Source: Polyodon spathula (lineage: Eukaryota > Chordata > Actinopteri > Acipenseriformes > Polyodontidae). From it: a stretch of 64,000 nt of DNA. The stretch covers positions 74,582,118 through 74,646,117 of the forward strand of contig NC_054537.1 in NCBI RefSeq assembly GCF_017654505.1. Reading direction: 5' to 3'. Under the pieces are notes generated by a model that saw only the letters and a list, made by a program, of their open reading frames with translations, searched no databases and was not told the DNA's origin. Each line of letters opens with the position of its first letter. Positions within the stretch are counted from its first letter, which is position 1. Made by a program: the position numbers and the translations under genes. Of the stretch, positions 49,590-60,309 are shown piece after piece.

Positions 49590-51640
49590 CTCAAAAGAAA
49601 TTCTAGAATGAGAAAAGGCCATTCGGCCCACCTATGCTCATTCGCTTAAGGCAAGCATGGTCCGTTAACACACAACCATTTAGTTATTAGGGGAAATTAA
49701 ACCTCTGGGAATTAGTGGCTAAGAGGACCTCCCTTCCTCCAGACGGCTAGCTAAAGTCTTATTATGATCACAGAGAGGGTTATTGTTCATGACAGCATCC
49801 AGTCTATTCTTGAAGGATCCGATGGTCTCTACTACAACAACTCGGTCCGGCAGCCTGTTCCATTGGTTCACCTGTGGCCCCTGGTTCTGTTCTTTGTGAC
49901 TTGTGAAAATAATTCTCAGCAGGTACTTTGTTAAACCTCTTGATAATTTTAAATACCTCTATTAAGTTGTCTCTGGCTCTCCTTTCTATGCTATACAGAT
50001 CTTCATATGATAAATACCCTTCAATCCTGGAATGAATCATGTTGCTCTCCTCTGTACTCTCTCCAATGCCTCAATATCTTTCCTATGATATGGGGACCAG
50101 AACTGGACATAATATTTTAGGTGTGGTTGTACCAGTGCATTGTATAATTTTAATATAACTTCTCTTGATTTTTAATTTCACTGTTTTGGTTATATAACCT
50201 AACATTCTAGTTGCCTTTTTTATTGCTTCTCCGCACTGTCTAGTTGTCTTATGAGATTCCTCCACTACTACCCCCAAGTCCTTTTCATACATAGCCTCCT
50301 CTAATTCATTACTATTCATGCTGTACTTGCCTCTGATGTTTTTGCACCCTATGTGCAAGACTTTGCATTTATTCACATTAAACTTCATCTGCCATGTGTC
50401 AGCACAAGCTTGACTGACCTAAATCTCTTTGTATACTTAAAGTTGCTGACTGGGAATTGCCTACCCCTCCCAGTTTTGTGTCATCTGCAAATTTGCATAG
50501 TTTACTGATTATGTTTTGGTCCAAGTCTTTCATATAGATTAAGAGTAGCAATGGTCCCAGTACTGATACCTGTGGTACCCCACTTGTTACGTTACACCAG
50601 TTTGATGCCTGGCCTCTAATTGTAATTAACTGACTTTTTAAGGTCTCTACAGGCCTCCCTGTATTCTATTTGTGAAGCTGCTCCCTTTGATTTAAGATAA
50701 ATGTATAATTTTCTCTTATGTTTAATACCCAGCTTAATCAATTGATTTTTAATTGAAGTTTAGCATTTCTCATTTTTGGGATAAATTTATCCTGTATTTC
50801 TAACATTATATCTCTAAATTTCATCCAATTATTTCCAGCTTCATTATCTATTAGTATCCTATCCCAGTTTTATGTTTAAAAACTCCTGTTGCATTCCTTT
50901 GTAATACGATCTCCTGAAATTGTATACCATTGTCTTTGATTTGCGTACTGCCCTTGATTTATTTGCCACAAACTTTATCATATTATGGTCACTTAACCCT
51001 TGCGGTTCTATTACCTGCAAGTTGTGTATCCAAGTTAAAATATGACGGTTGTTTAATATTACCCTGTAGTATTAACTTATATGGACCAGGTGATTTATTA
51101 TATTTTAGTTCCTGTAGCTTTTGATGTCTCTGCTTCACTGAGCCTGAGATCATCCAGAACTGTGTGTACATTTTCTGGATTTAGTGGCTTACTGTTTGTT
51201 TCCTCCGTAGTGAAATCATAAAAAAATAAATCTTTGTTTAATACATGACAAGGGTTACAATCTTCATCAACCTCATTAATAGATTCCTCCTTTAAATTTC
51301 TCTTCAGCAGTGGCGTTTATTCCAATATTCTTCCCAATTTCTGCACTTCTCTCTTTTCTGTAAAGCTTAATAATAGATCCATTGATCTATTAAATGTGGT
51401 CTTTTAAATGTTATGTACATTTTATATTTATGTGGCATGTTTTGAATTAAAGCAATTAGATTTTTCTTCCATTTCTCTCAACCACTTTATTTTTCTCAGA
51501 TCAAAGTCCAACCTCATGAAATGTATGAGTATGCTAATTTTTATAGTGTCCGTGTTGTTGGTGAACACTGGATCTAAACGTCCTCTTTCTCTTGTTGGGT
51601 TCTGACACTATACCACATCCTTCATAACTTTCCCAGTTTG
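49590..51640 (-). mobile_element. CR1-like LINE, truncated and frame-broken
   Basis: This is the longest LINE copy in the window. Reading from 51640 downward: an NKSPGP block (about 51100), then a deletion of much of the reverse-transcriptase fingers, SGVPQVSVLGPLL (50590), FADDTKLGG with the catalytic Asp pair (50500), MKFNVNKCKVLHIGC (50388) and EKDLGVVVEESHK (50280), LGYITK, then LYSIERRARDNLIEVFKI (49960) and the 3' end near AAAGGCCATTCGGCCCA (about 49615). Its 3' module differs from that of the 2.1, 6.2 and 61.9 kb copies, so at least two CR1-like subfamilies are present. Inactive, antisense within mbp intron 5. Confidence 0.85.
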
Positions 51641-51807
51641 AAATACCCTACAGACAGTGGTGTAGTGGTAAATTAAACAAGTGGGTAAACTCCCATTTGG
51701 TGGAGTTGAACATTTCTCTCAGCGTACTTTCAGGGTAGGATGAAGGCTATTAGCACCGCCCTGTAGGTCCAGTGTGAACAGAACATACACAACCAGTCCC
51801 AGAGCAC

Positions 51808-51846
51808 TCACACACACACACACACACATATACATACACACAAACA
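51808..51846. repeat. (CA)n microsatellite
   Basis: CACACA run broken by TATACATA, about 39 bases. Confidence 0.9.
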
Positions 51847-54290
51847 GAACATGCAGTCCAGAGGCCACATCCACCTGCTCATGCAGTGATTCTAACTGAG
51901 AGCTCTCAGCTGTGAGTCTCGCGAGCAGCAACATAACACAACACAAATGCTCACAGTTAAAATATCTTGTCTTTAACCCAGAATTTGAGCATGACAGGAG
52001 AGTAGAAGTGAGTCAAATCTGTATCTCTTACATAAGAAGTAGGTATTGCCCCAATTAAAAGTGAGTAAACACTGTTTACCTGCGTATACCCTTAACTACA
52101 GTATTCCTGTCACTACAGTAATTTATCATCATTTCGCATCTGCCCTTGGGGTCTGTAACATTCGCTAATTTACAGCCCTTTTGTGTTTTAATCTTCCAGC
52201 TTGGCCTAAATTGACCAAAATCCTCCTTTCACTTCTACCATCTCTTTATAGCTTACACCCCTGTATGTGGAATTCTCCTTCATCATCAGGGCTAAACTAA
52301 ATATCTTTAAATTCCAACGGCACCATTGGACATGGGTGCGTCCAGCTCCAACAGTTTATTTGTAATACATTAAATCTGACAGCTTTTACCCCAACATGAC
52401 GTCATTCCCTTGTTTAAAATATTTCAAGACTCCTCCAGGGCATGTATAAGCAATATTTTTCCTCCTGCACAGCTTGCTTTTAACCCAGACGGTGCTCCAG
52501 TTGTCTATGGATCTCAGCCCCAAACCATCCTGTCTGCATTTCTTTTTTTTTTAAATTAGATAAGACAAAAGCAGCCTTGTACTTCTGCCCTTTTCCTTTT
52601 ATTAAATTGTGATCCAAAAATAGTTGGCTCACAGAAAACAAGGTGTACTGCATGTTGCATAACTCGTTTTTCTGTCAGCCAGAAACACATAACTGTCTAA
52701 TGTTTCTCCTCTGAAGATGTTCTCTGTATTTTTTTGTGTTGTTGTTGTTTGGTCACAAAAACAAAACAAAACCAAAAAAAAATCTCTAGGTTGAAGAGTT
52801 CTTGAAACAGGCCTCAGATACTTTAAAAGGGTTTGTTAGCCATACATATTAATATGTATTATTATTATTTCTTTTGGGCTTCCATGTTATGTTGGACATC
52901 TGAAGAGTTTTTATTTGTGTCAAGATTGTTGTTTGCTTGTATTGTTGTTGTATTTATTTCATTGTTGCTTCATGTTTTTATTTCAGGTGGAGCAGATATT
53001 TGACCTTGTTCTCTATACAATTCTAAATGAATTCAATATAAACTCAAACCCTTTTGAGTATTTTTCATTTCAAGACTGCCCCTTTGGTTCCACATGTCAT
53101 TTTAATAATAAAATCAATCTAATATGCAACATGTGATATAAGAGCTTTCACATTGGCTCAGGTGCTTTGTATGGCGGCAACATTATTTCAATACAGATTT
53201 TTGCTATATGTCAAAATTGGTCATCTGACTACAGATTGCTGTTCAACAAGAAATAATTCATAAGGCATTACAAAAAGGTTAGAGAGTATAGCAGTAACTT
53301 AGTTTCTATCTGTTGAAAGTTTTTTGGTTTGAAAACTGTTAATCTACATGGTCAGAATGTCAGTCAAGGTTATATTATGCCTCTGATGATCAAGTGTACA
53401 GCTGTAAACGTTGAGCAACTGTGTTTTTCTCTGTATGTCTGCTTTGATAAAATGCTTGGACAGGCTGATTGTCCAAGACCCATGTAACTGCACTGTCATC
53501 TCATATTCATTTTATAAGTGTAATAACACTCCACAGTCTTTACACAAGTCCTGTAGTATACTACATATTAAACAGCATTTTTGCTTACGTATAATAAAGT
53601 TGTATGGTTGATAAAAGTAGTAGAAAGTACAGAAAACAGTGTGAAAAACCAAGTCAGACTTGGGCAACTTGAAAATGACTGTACAAATGTACTATGGGTA
53701 ACTTATATTGTATTAAGATTTTATAAATGTACAGAAATTGTTTTTAAATGATTTAACCAAGCTTCCTGTCTGCATAACATAAGTGAATGTGGTTCATCAG
53801 GGCTTTCTGATACATAGTAACCTTTTTAATCTTTTAATGTGGATCCCTTGAATTGCAGCACTGATAACACAGCAGTACCAACTGCTGTATTAAAGCTGCA
53901 AATGAATCAAATATATTTGATAACAGAGCCTAAACTCTGTTCCTGTACTGAATTAAGACAGTTTTGTAGAGGGAATTATGAAGAAATGAAGTCACCAGTA
54001 GCGCTATACTGAATTTGAAAAGGAGTGCGGTTGTTACAAATAAGAACAGAAATTTAGAGATGTTATTACGTGAACCGTTGTTGATCAAATGCTGCATAAC
54101 TACATAACCATTACAGCAAGAAAACAGCAGACTCAATAGGTCTTTGAAGTGAAATTAGCAGCCAGCCACTTTAACATCTGAAGGACTTTTCATAAGAATG
54201 TCATAATAAATAATGCATGCAACACCTTTGCCCTTCCTCTTCAGTCTTAAAATGTTTGGTAACGAAGAAAGGCAAACAACAGCATTAAGC

Positions 54291-54384
54291 ATTTACAAGC
54301 TTTGTAAACATATTACAATTGTATTTACAAGCTTTGTAAACCTATTATAATTGCATGTAAGCTTTGTAAACCCATTCGAATTAC
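54291..54384. repeat. 32-base tandem repeat, three units, at the final intron acceptor
   Basis: Units start at 54291, 54323 and 54355. Each holds (A)CAAGCTTTGTAAAC or GTAAGCTTTGTAAAC, then a variable C/A-TATTA-type spacer and AATTG or AATTA. The third unit abuts the polypyrimidine tract of the last exon (acceptor AG at 54402-54403). Confidence 0.85.
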
Positions 54385-54403
54385 ATTTTTTTCTTTTTTA
54401 CAG

Positions 54404-54445
54404 GGAGGAAAAGACAGTCGATCCGGTTCACCTTCTAAACGCTGA
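54404..54445 (+). CDS. mbp: Myelin basic protein, last coding exon (residues 149-161 and stop)
   Basis: After CTTTTTTACAG the exon reads GGKDSRSGSPSKR and TGA (54443-54445). The mammalian C-terminus is GGRDSRSGSPMARR, so identity is certain from the GG(K/R)DSRSGSP block. The coding part is only 42 bases. The finished classic MBP is 161 residues from six phase-0 exons, close to the mammalian 18.5-kDa isoform in layout but slightly shorter. The polypyrimidine tract is strong, but the region before it is a tandem repeat. Confidence 0.96.
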   Translation, partial: GGKDSRSGSPSKR

Positions 54446-54450
54446 GGATC

Positions 54451-54490
<40 letters not shown>

Positions 54491-55605
54491 TTATCAAAAA
54501 ATAATCTCTGCTTCATAATATAACTCTTACCCCTTTCTAAAACACATTCATGTAACGTTTTCTACATAGCAACGCAATGTTTAACATTTTGCCTGCTGAG
54601 ATATACATGCAGTAGTGTTCAATGAGAACTGTTGTATTTATACAGTGACCTGTTTGTTTACAGAAGGATGCTCAACCCATTGGTTTTGACATGTTCACTG
54701 GTGTTTTGTTTCTTCTTTCCTCAAAGCAGTTTTGCACCGCAGTTTTTGTTATTGCTTGACAGCTCATTTGACATAAATACTTTTGGTATAGTTAACAAGA
54801 TCATTTGTATTCAACTATTTTAACCGGCCTGATGAGTTGACCACTTGTCTATCTCACTAATAGGCTTCTATTCCAGAGTGTACATCTCAGTATTCCACTG
54901 TTGCTTAACAGACATGTGCCTCTAAACTGTGACTGTTTAACTGTTGTTTTGTAATTACAGTATATACTGTAATATGCTAATACATTATATATGTTGAATG
55001 AATTACTTTAGGTACTAAACTCTTAATGGGTACGGTGTTGGGTTTTTCCAGCCATATATATAAAAAAAAAGAATGAAAGCTCTTCTGAATTGCACTGTTT
55101 TATCACTGAAATGAATTCAGTCCTCTAAACCCCTGTTGATTTTCCTATTGTGTTATTTAATCTGCTTCAGTTTATGCGAGGACTACAGAACAGCTGGCTG
55201 ACACAGCATTTTGTACAAAAAAAAGTGTGCTGTAGAGATGGTGATGTGTTTGTACATAATACTAATGCAGGCCCACATGTAACTGCCTACGGAAATGTAC
55301 CCAATTATTACCTGTAGAGTAACCAAGCCAATGAAGGGACATCAAACATGGAGCATGCAATGGATATGAATGAAAATTGAAAATCGTGAAAAGAAAAAAA
55401 AAACACTGTATTAAATTGCTATCATGTCAACTCAGCTGCTTTATCACAGATACTTTCCCAAACTTCTCTGCATGTAAAACCAGGTTCTAATAATGTGTAA
55501 CAGACCAGTGGACCCCCTTTGCATGTAGCTTCTGTGAATGAGTGTAAATTAAAGCTTTGAAATACTATTGTGAATGTCAAAAAATAAAATACTTGTCTTT
55601 TAACA
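54446..55605 (+). other. mbp: Probable mbp 3' UTR
   Basis: The sequence after the stop is AT-rich and non-coding and ends at a good AATAAA, which gives a 3' UTR of about 1.15 kb, shorter than but comparable to mammals. It contains a 34-base poly(A) run (54453-54486) directly after the stop. In mammals the MBP mRNA is carried to oligodendrocyte processes through 3' UTR elements. The end position is inferred from the poly(A) signal only. Confidence 0.65.
55583..55588 (+). promoter_or_regulatory. mbp: Poly(A) signal for mbp
   Basis: AATAAA, about 1.14 kb past the stop, followed by a T-rich TTGTCTTTT element. No stronger hexamer lies between it and the stop codon. Cleavage would be near 55600-55610. 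Confidence 0.6.
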
Positions 55606-55609
55606 TAAC

Positions 55610-56387
55610 AAAATAGCTTAAGGTCTTTATTCCAGTGCCAGCATGTCATTTCTGAAGGTTGATAAATAACAATTATAATGGATAACAATTGAATCAGGAA
55701 AGCTGGTCAGTATTCTCTTATCTTTCCCACTTGATTTTTGAAAATTAAAAAATAGATTAAAATGTAAATCAGAGGCGGCTGGTTAACAGTGTTCACTTGC
55801 TCACCGAACCCCCAGACTCTTATTAATGAACTGCGCTTCCCTTCTTCTGGGTGATGTGATTTCATTTCCCCCCTCTCACGTGACACTGGCACATCAACAA
55901 TGCCGTTCGTCCAATCTGTATAATGGGCTGAAGCCAGGCTGTGCTTGTTCAAAAATGTGAGCTCCCAATTCCATCATGCACAGTAGCAGCCAGCCGTCAG
56001 CCAAGACTGGCAATGATTGGCTTAAAAATGTCTGGGTGTCACGTAGCTGGTTAGCAAACACTGTGATCAGGTAACCAGCGCGCATGTGCCGATTCAACAA
56101 AGGCTATAAATATGAGCAACACGACTTTGTCTCTTCTCAGTCTTGCATGGTGTGTTACCTTGTGGAAAGACAGAAAACATTTAAACTGCGATTTGTTCAA
56201 CTTTTAGGTGGTTGCCAAAATCTCAAAAAGGGCCTAGAAATTGTACTTTTTAAATAAATCAGGTGCATACATTTTTGCTACTGTTTTTTTTTTCTGTTTA
56301 GGTGCCTAAAATAATTTTTTACTTATTTTGGTTTTACGAAAAGGTTGCACATTAATTAGATACAAGGGATGAGATTTTGACACTTTA
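55610..56387. other. Non-coding stretch downstream of mbp
   Basis: No gene seen. Around 55760-56130 base composition is more GC-rich and may be part of an old repeat; no terminal repeats were found. Confidence 0.35.
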
Positions 56388-56603
56388 CAGGCTGATTTTC
56401 AAAAGGTGCAAAATAAGAACCAGGTCACAAAGTGATTTTTAAAACCAGATTTGAGTGCATAGGTTTCAATGAGCTTATATAAAACGAGTCACGTATCAAC
56501 TTGTTCAACTTTTAAATGTAGAAATATAGTGATTTGGTTACAGAAATCTTGCTTTAAAAATCACTTTGCGACTGCGATTTTAACTGCTTTGAAAATCACC
56601 CTG
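56388..56603. mobile_element. hAT-like MITE with inverted ends
   Basis: The left end CAGGCTGATTTTCAAA and the right end (minus strand CAGGGTGATTTTCAAA) are inverted copies. Deeper in, CAAAGTGATTTTTAAA (56426) is mirrored exactly by 56553-56568. CAGGG-type ends are common in hAT elements. No 8-base target duplication was found, and no coding sequence. Confidence 0.65.
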
Positions 56604-56770
56604 TTTGTGATCATTTACAATAGTTTTCAATTTGCAAACTTAAAATATTTTATATATAGTTACTGGGGGGGTTGCAGTGGTGAAATCGGTTGAATAATAA
56701 TTGGGTATAAAAATGGGGGAAAGAATAACTGCTGATTAAAAAAAATAAAAATAAAAAAAAACATGCAATA

Positions 56771-57760
56771 TTAATCTTCATCACTGTCACTTCCACTCTC
56801 TGCCACTGCTTTTCTCTGTGTTGGTAAATCTGTACAGTTTGTGCAACCACACAGGTCTGTGCATGGACAATTCTGCCTCCTACAAGAATACCTGTTCTTG
56901 CTATCACATGCTGATTTTTTACATCCACAGTGGACTATTTCGAAAATATTCTCACAAGCTAGCTTTCCTTCCATCCAGTGGATGGTCAGTTCCCCACCTT
57001 TCACCTTCCAACCATAGCCAGGAGGGGGTGGAGCTTTAATTTGTGGGAGAAGGCTCTGGCTGTAAATTGCTGCATGATAGTTTGCACGTTTCATTTGTAA
57101 AAGTAATGTGTCCTCGTTTGGGGGGGGGAGTCCATGTTCATTTGAAAAGATCTCCTTCATGCAATGCAGCAAGTTGTAGTGAATATCTTTGTCTTCATCT
57201 TGATCCAAGAATGCTTGAAACTGGAGATGCTGCATTGCTTCATATAATAATTTGTGGGCCTGCATGCTACAATTGTAGTAGTGTCCTGTCATCACTCCTT
57301 TAATGGAACCTTCAGCAATAACCTCAGACTCAATCAGAATCGACTCATATTCATATATATCGTTTTCCGAGCACTGTCAAGTATGTCATTGCGGTATGGA
57401 ACTGCCCCAGTTTTTTTCTTTAGTTGTTCATCTAACCAATAGATCACCTGTGCTTTGGCATAAATTGCCTGATCAAATACAACTGGAACAGCATCGAGTT
57501 GAAGTACATTTGTTGTTGAAACAGAGCGTTGAAGAATTTCTTTGACAGTTACAAACTCAGTAGGGGCAGCATCTATTACTGGGAAAGAATGAATATTGGA
57601 TCTGGTAGTACCTGGTCTGTGAGAAGACAATTAAAACCAGTCCACCCAGGTAGTCCAGACAGGTAACTTTGCAAGTGCAAATGTAATATCCTGTAGTCTA
57701 CTTAACTGAAGGGTTTCACTGTAGACATCGATTTCAAGGGGCACATCAACTCCCATTGCT
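56771..57760 (-). pseudogene. C-terminal part of an unknown protein family with a Cys-rich tail
   Basis: I do not know the function. Two minus-strand frames, 57630-57334 and 57295-56771, join by a one-base frame change near 57362. An upstream piece from about 57757 (starting MGVDVPLEIDVY, ending PVWTTWVDWF) leads into them. Visible segments are HSFPVIDAAPTEFVTVKEIL, VVFDQAIYAKAQVIYW, GHYYNCSMQAHKLLYEAM, GYGWKVKGGEL, and a terminal cysteine cluster CGCKKSACDS...SCRRQNCPCTDLCGCTNC, then an acidic tail. From memory, similar ORFs occur in many copies in fish and invertebrate genomes without a known domain, which would suggest a mobile-element origin. That is an inference. A pyrimidine-rich stretch ending TTTTTAAG before the first Met may be a splice acceptor. 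Confidence 0.55.
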
Positions 57761-58581
57761 TAAAAATCAGAACAAGAAAACATGAAAAAATACACTTTAA
57801 AAAAAAAAAAAAACTGCATGTAGAATAACATGAAACACAACAATTAAACTGGACATATTTGAGACATGCATTATGAAAAAATACACAATCAAAATTAACA
57901 CATGCACTAAAAACAGTCACAAAATAAATCTAAAATAGTATAGTTTTTACAATTTGGTAATAAAAATAACCATAACATATTTTTATACATATAAATGAAT
58001 CATGTTATTGACTACAGTAGTCGTGAATATTTTATCATAGCTTATACAGTATTTCTTCAGCAAATAACAGGCAAGTTAACAATATATTTTCTGTGTTTTT
58101 GTTTTTGTTTTTTTGTTTTTTACCTGACATTCCTTATAAGGCTTTAACATGCTTTGCATTATTTGGTTTGCGGTGCCTTTTTTTTTTGTACAGAGCTTTG
58201 TGATTTTTTACGCAGCTTCAAATAGTATTTTACTTGTGTCATGAGTTGTGGGAATATATGAACTTGTCATTTTCAGACTCTTCTGTGCGGCATTGTATTG
58301 GGCTGGAAGGCAACTGAACTTTAGGCTGGTCATCAGTTTTAAACCTATTAAGTGGAATAAAAAAACACATTTAATCTGCAGGTTAAGATGCATTTTACTA
58401 AATATATATGGATTTATAAATACAGTCACAGACTAAAGTGTCGGCACCCTTCATTTGAAACAATTATTCACTAATTTATTTAGTTTAATAAATATTATTT
58501 ATGAAACTATACTTATTTACCAATTATTATATTGAACACTCATTCATTGCAATTACTGTACAACAAAACAATAGCTATAGC

Positions 58582-59060
58582 CTACTTTGTGTACTTATCA
58601 TAGCAGAACTTGTGGTACCAAAGCTCTGATGCAATTATATCCCCTCCACAAATCTTCCTCAGTATATTTTCATCGCTTTTAGCCTCTGCGATCTCGAGAA
58701 GTTTGACAGCAATGTAGTTGCAATGCGTTTCTTTTACCACTTCTTTCACGCCTCCATTTTGACTTCGCACAGAAAACACATTTATTTGAAAAAAGGTTCC
58801 TGTGAGAAACTTTCACACACCCTTTTTCACGAAGTATTTTCTTGACGGGCAAACAGTGGTTGCAGTCTTGATCCTGGGCTTTACATTTCTGAGCACTTTC
58901 GATGATGGTTTTATTAGTAAATCTATTGTAAAGCGATCGATGACACCCTGCATTAGCAGGTAGCTCCCGAGTTTCAAACTGGTGCCACTCCTTTGCAATA
59001 TCTGCCTCAACCTCATCTAACTCCTGCCATAAACCGACAACTTATTTGATACTTGCTAAA
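58582..59060 (-). pseudogene. N-terminal part of the same unknown family, zinc-finger-like
   Basis: From about 59040 the minus strand reads an opening segment with AKEWHQFETREL and KAQDQDCNHCLPVKK, then NKCVFCAKSKWRR (CxxC pair, about 58765), and after one frame change KEVVKETHCNYIAVKLLEIA and IRKxxGxDIIASELWYHKFCYDKYTK-type sequence ending at a stop (58582). The CxxC plus YHxxCYxxYT spacing suggests a zinc-binding fold. It lies in the correct order upstream of the C-terminal piece at 56771-57760, with about 0.8 kb between, so the two are probably one gene or element with the middle lost or intronic. Frame breaks argue against function. Confidence 0.45.
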
Positions 59061-59689
59061 GATTTTCTGTAAGAGGCTTAACCTCGTATTGCGGAAACAA
59101 CATGAATTGAAAAGTACAAAGGCTGCAGTAAGGAATCTCCTGTGAAATCTGCCATGTTTGTTTATTATTTTGATGTGCGGACTGCGCAGTCGAATTAACA
59201 AAAAGTGGCATGTGATTGGTTCATTTGAATTAATCACCTAAACAAAAAACCTGTTTGAACAGCTTCGCATAGGAACGAGGCCCTCTATTTAAGGTCTGTT
59301 TTCATTTTTATGTGTAAGCTTATTGATGTAAAGTTTGTATATTTCAACACATTAATATAACATCTAACGATGTATCAATTTATTGAAAATGTACCTTTCT
59401 TTTTTTTTTTTAACACAATATGAGATTTTGGCAACCGCCTATTTGTTCTTTTCAGTTTTAATCTGCTTTTATTTTGAACCGTCTGTCCTTTTTTCCCCCG
59501 AAGCTGCTGCTCTTCATCAGTGCTTTAACTTAAGCTCAGTAATATCTTGCTGTGTTTAACAATTTTTCTTTCTTTCTTTTTTTGATAATTTACTGACCAC
59601 TACTGCCTGTTTGGGGTAATCAGTTATTAAATATACTGTACAGTATATTTGTATTATTTTAATATTATTTATATCATATTGCAACATTA
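59061..59689. other. Non-coding stretch
   Basis: No exon or repeat recognised. It may include the 5' flank of the unknown minus-strand gene. Confidence 0.35.
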
Positions 59690-60235
59690 CAAGTAGCACC
59701 CTTATGGAATCAGACGGATGCAATGATTGTAGAAAATGGAGGTGACAGCCTGTGTTTATTTAGAATAGAAATAGAGGGGTAAAGAGCACAAGGTAGGCAG
59801 AAAGATGGGAGGAAGGACCGAGACACACAGACACACTGAACTGCAGCCGCAGCACCTCAGGACCCGTCTCTCGACTCCCGTCCTGCTTCCCTTCTCTCTC
59901 TCAATCGCTCCCTCAGCCAAATAGACGTCCGTCCTCTCCCCTCTTGCTTCCCTCAGAATGGTCTCAGGGGGAATTCGCACCACGTAGGGTAAAAGGCCTA
60001 TGTCGCGGCCAACTGTAATCATAGGATTCTGGTTGGTCCTTCCTCTGTGTTACTGTCGTTGCTTATTCATTTGCCTGTTAATTCCTTCTACTCCTCGTAG
60101 CCAGACTGCAGCCCTTTTATACTGACCGGCCCCCTCTCACTCCAGAGAATCCGTTTGGAGGACACCTATCAGCAGCCTCCGCCTCCAACCGCCCCTCGTC
60201 CAATCAGGGGCCCACCTCTCTACCTCAAACAAATG
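59690..60235 (-). mobile_element. Probable solo LTR
   Basis: A GC-rich island in AT-rich surroundings reads on the minus strand like a retrotransposon LTR: start TGTTTGAGG at about 60234, a CCAAT-type box region (ATTGG at 60200), a strong TATA box (TATAAAAG at 60121-60114), a 345-base transcribed segment, and AATAAA (59760-59755) followed by a GT-rich stretch. No gag/pol sequence is adjacent, which suggests recombination between two LTRs. The 3' boundary and target-site duplication could not be set. An alternative is a genuine short polyadenylated non-coding gene. Confidence 0.45.
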
Positions 60236-60306
60236 TTTATATATATATATATAGATATAAAATATATTTGTACTCTATATATATCTATATATATATATAT
60301 ATATAT
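60236..60306. repeat. Imperfect (TA)n microsatellite
   Basis: TA runs interrupted by GATATAAAATATATTTG and CTATATC. Confidence 0.85.
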
Positions 60307-60309
60307 TAA

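Larger units (their letters stand above)
41818..54403 (+). other. mbp: mbp intron 5
   Basis: GTAAAC to TTTTTTACAG, about 12.6 kb, the longest in the gene. It contains two LINE fragments, a poly(G) tract, simple repeats and a tandem repeat next to its acceptor. Stretches 42390-45720, 45750-49000 and 51850-54290 show nothing I can support. Confidence 0.85.

Noticed and set aside
50985..51010. TAACCCTTGCGGTTC as a piggyBac-like end
   Set aside because: It resembles the 6935 element by chance only; it lies inside a CR1-like LINE, lacks the palindrome and differs in sequence after ten bases.
59756..60022. 88-codon minus-strand frame in the GC-rich island
   Set aside because: It lies within the putative LTR transcript region, has no recognised motif and is likely an effect of base composition.
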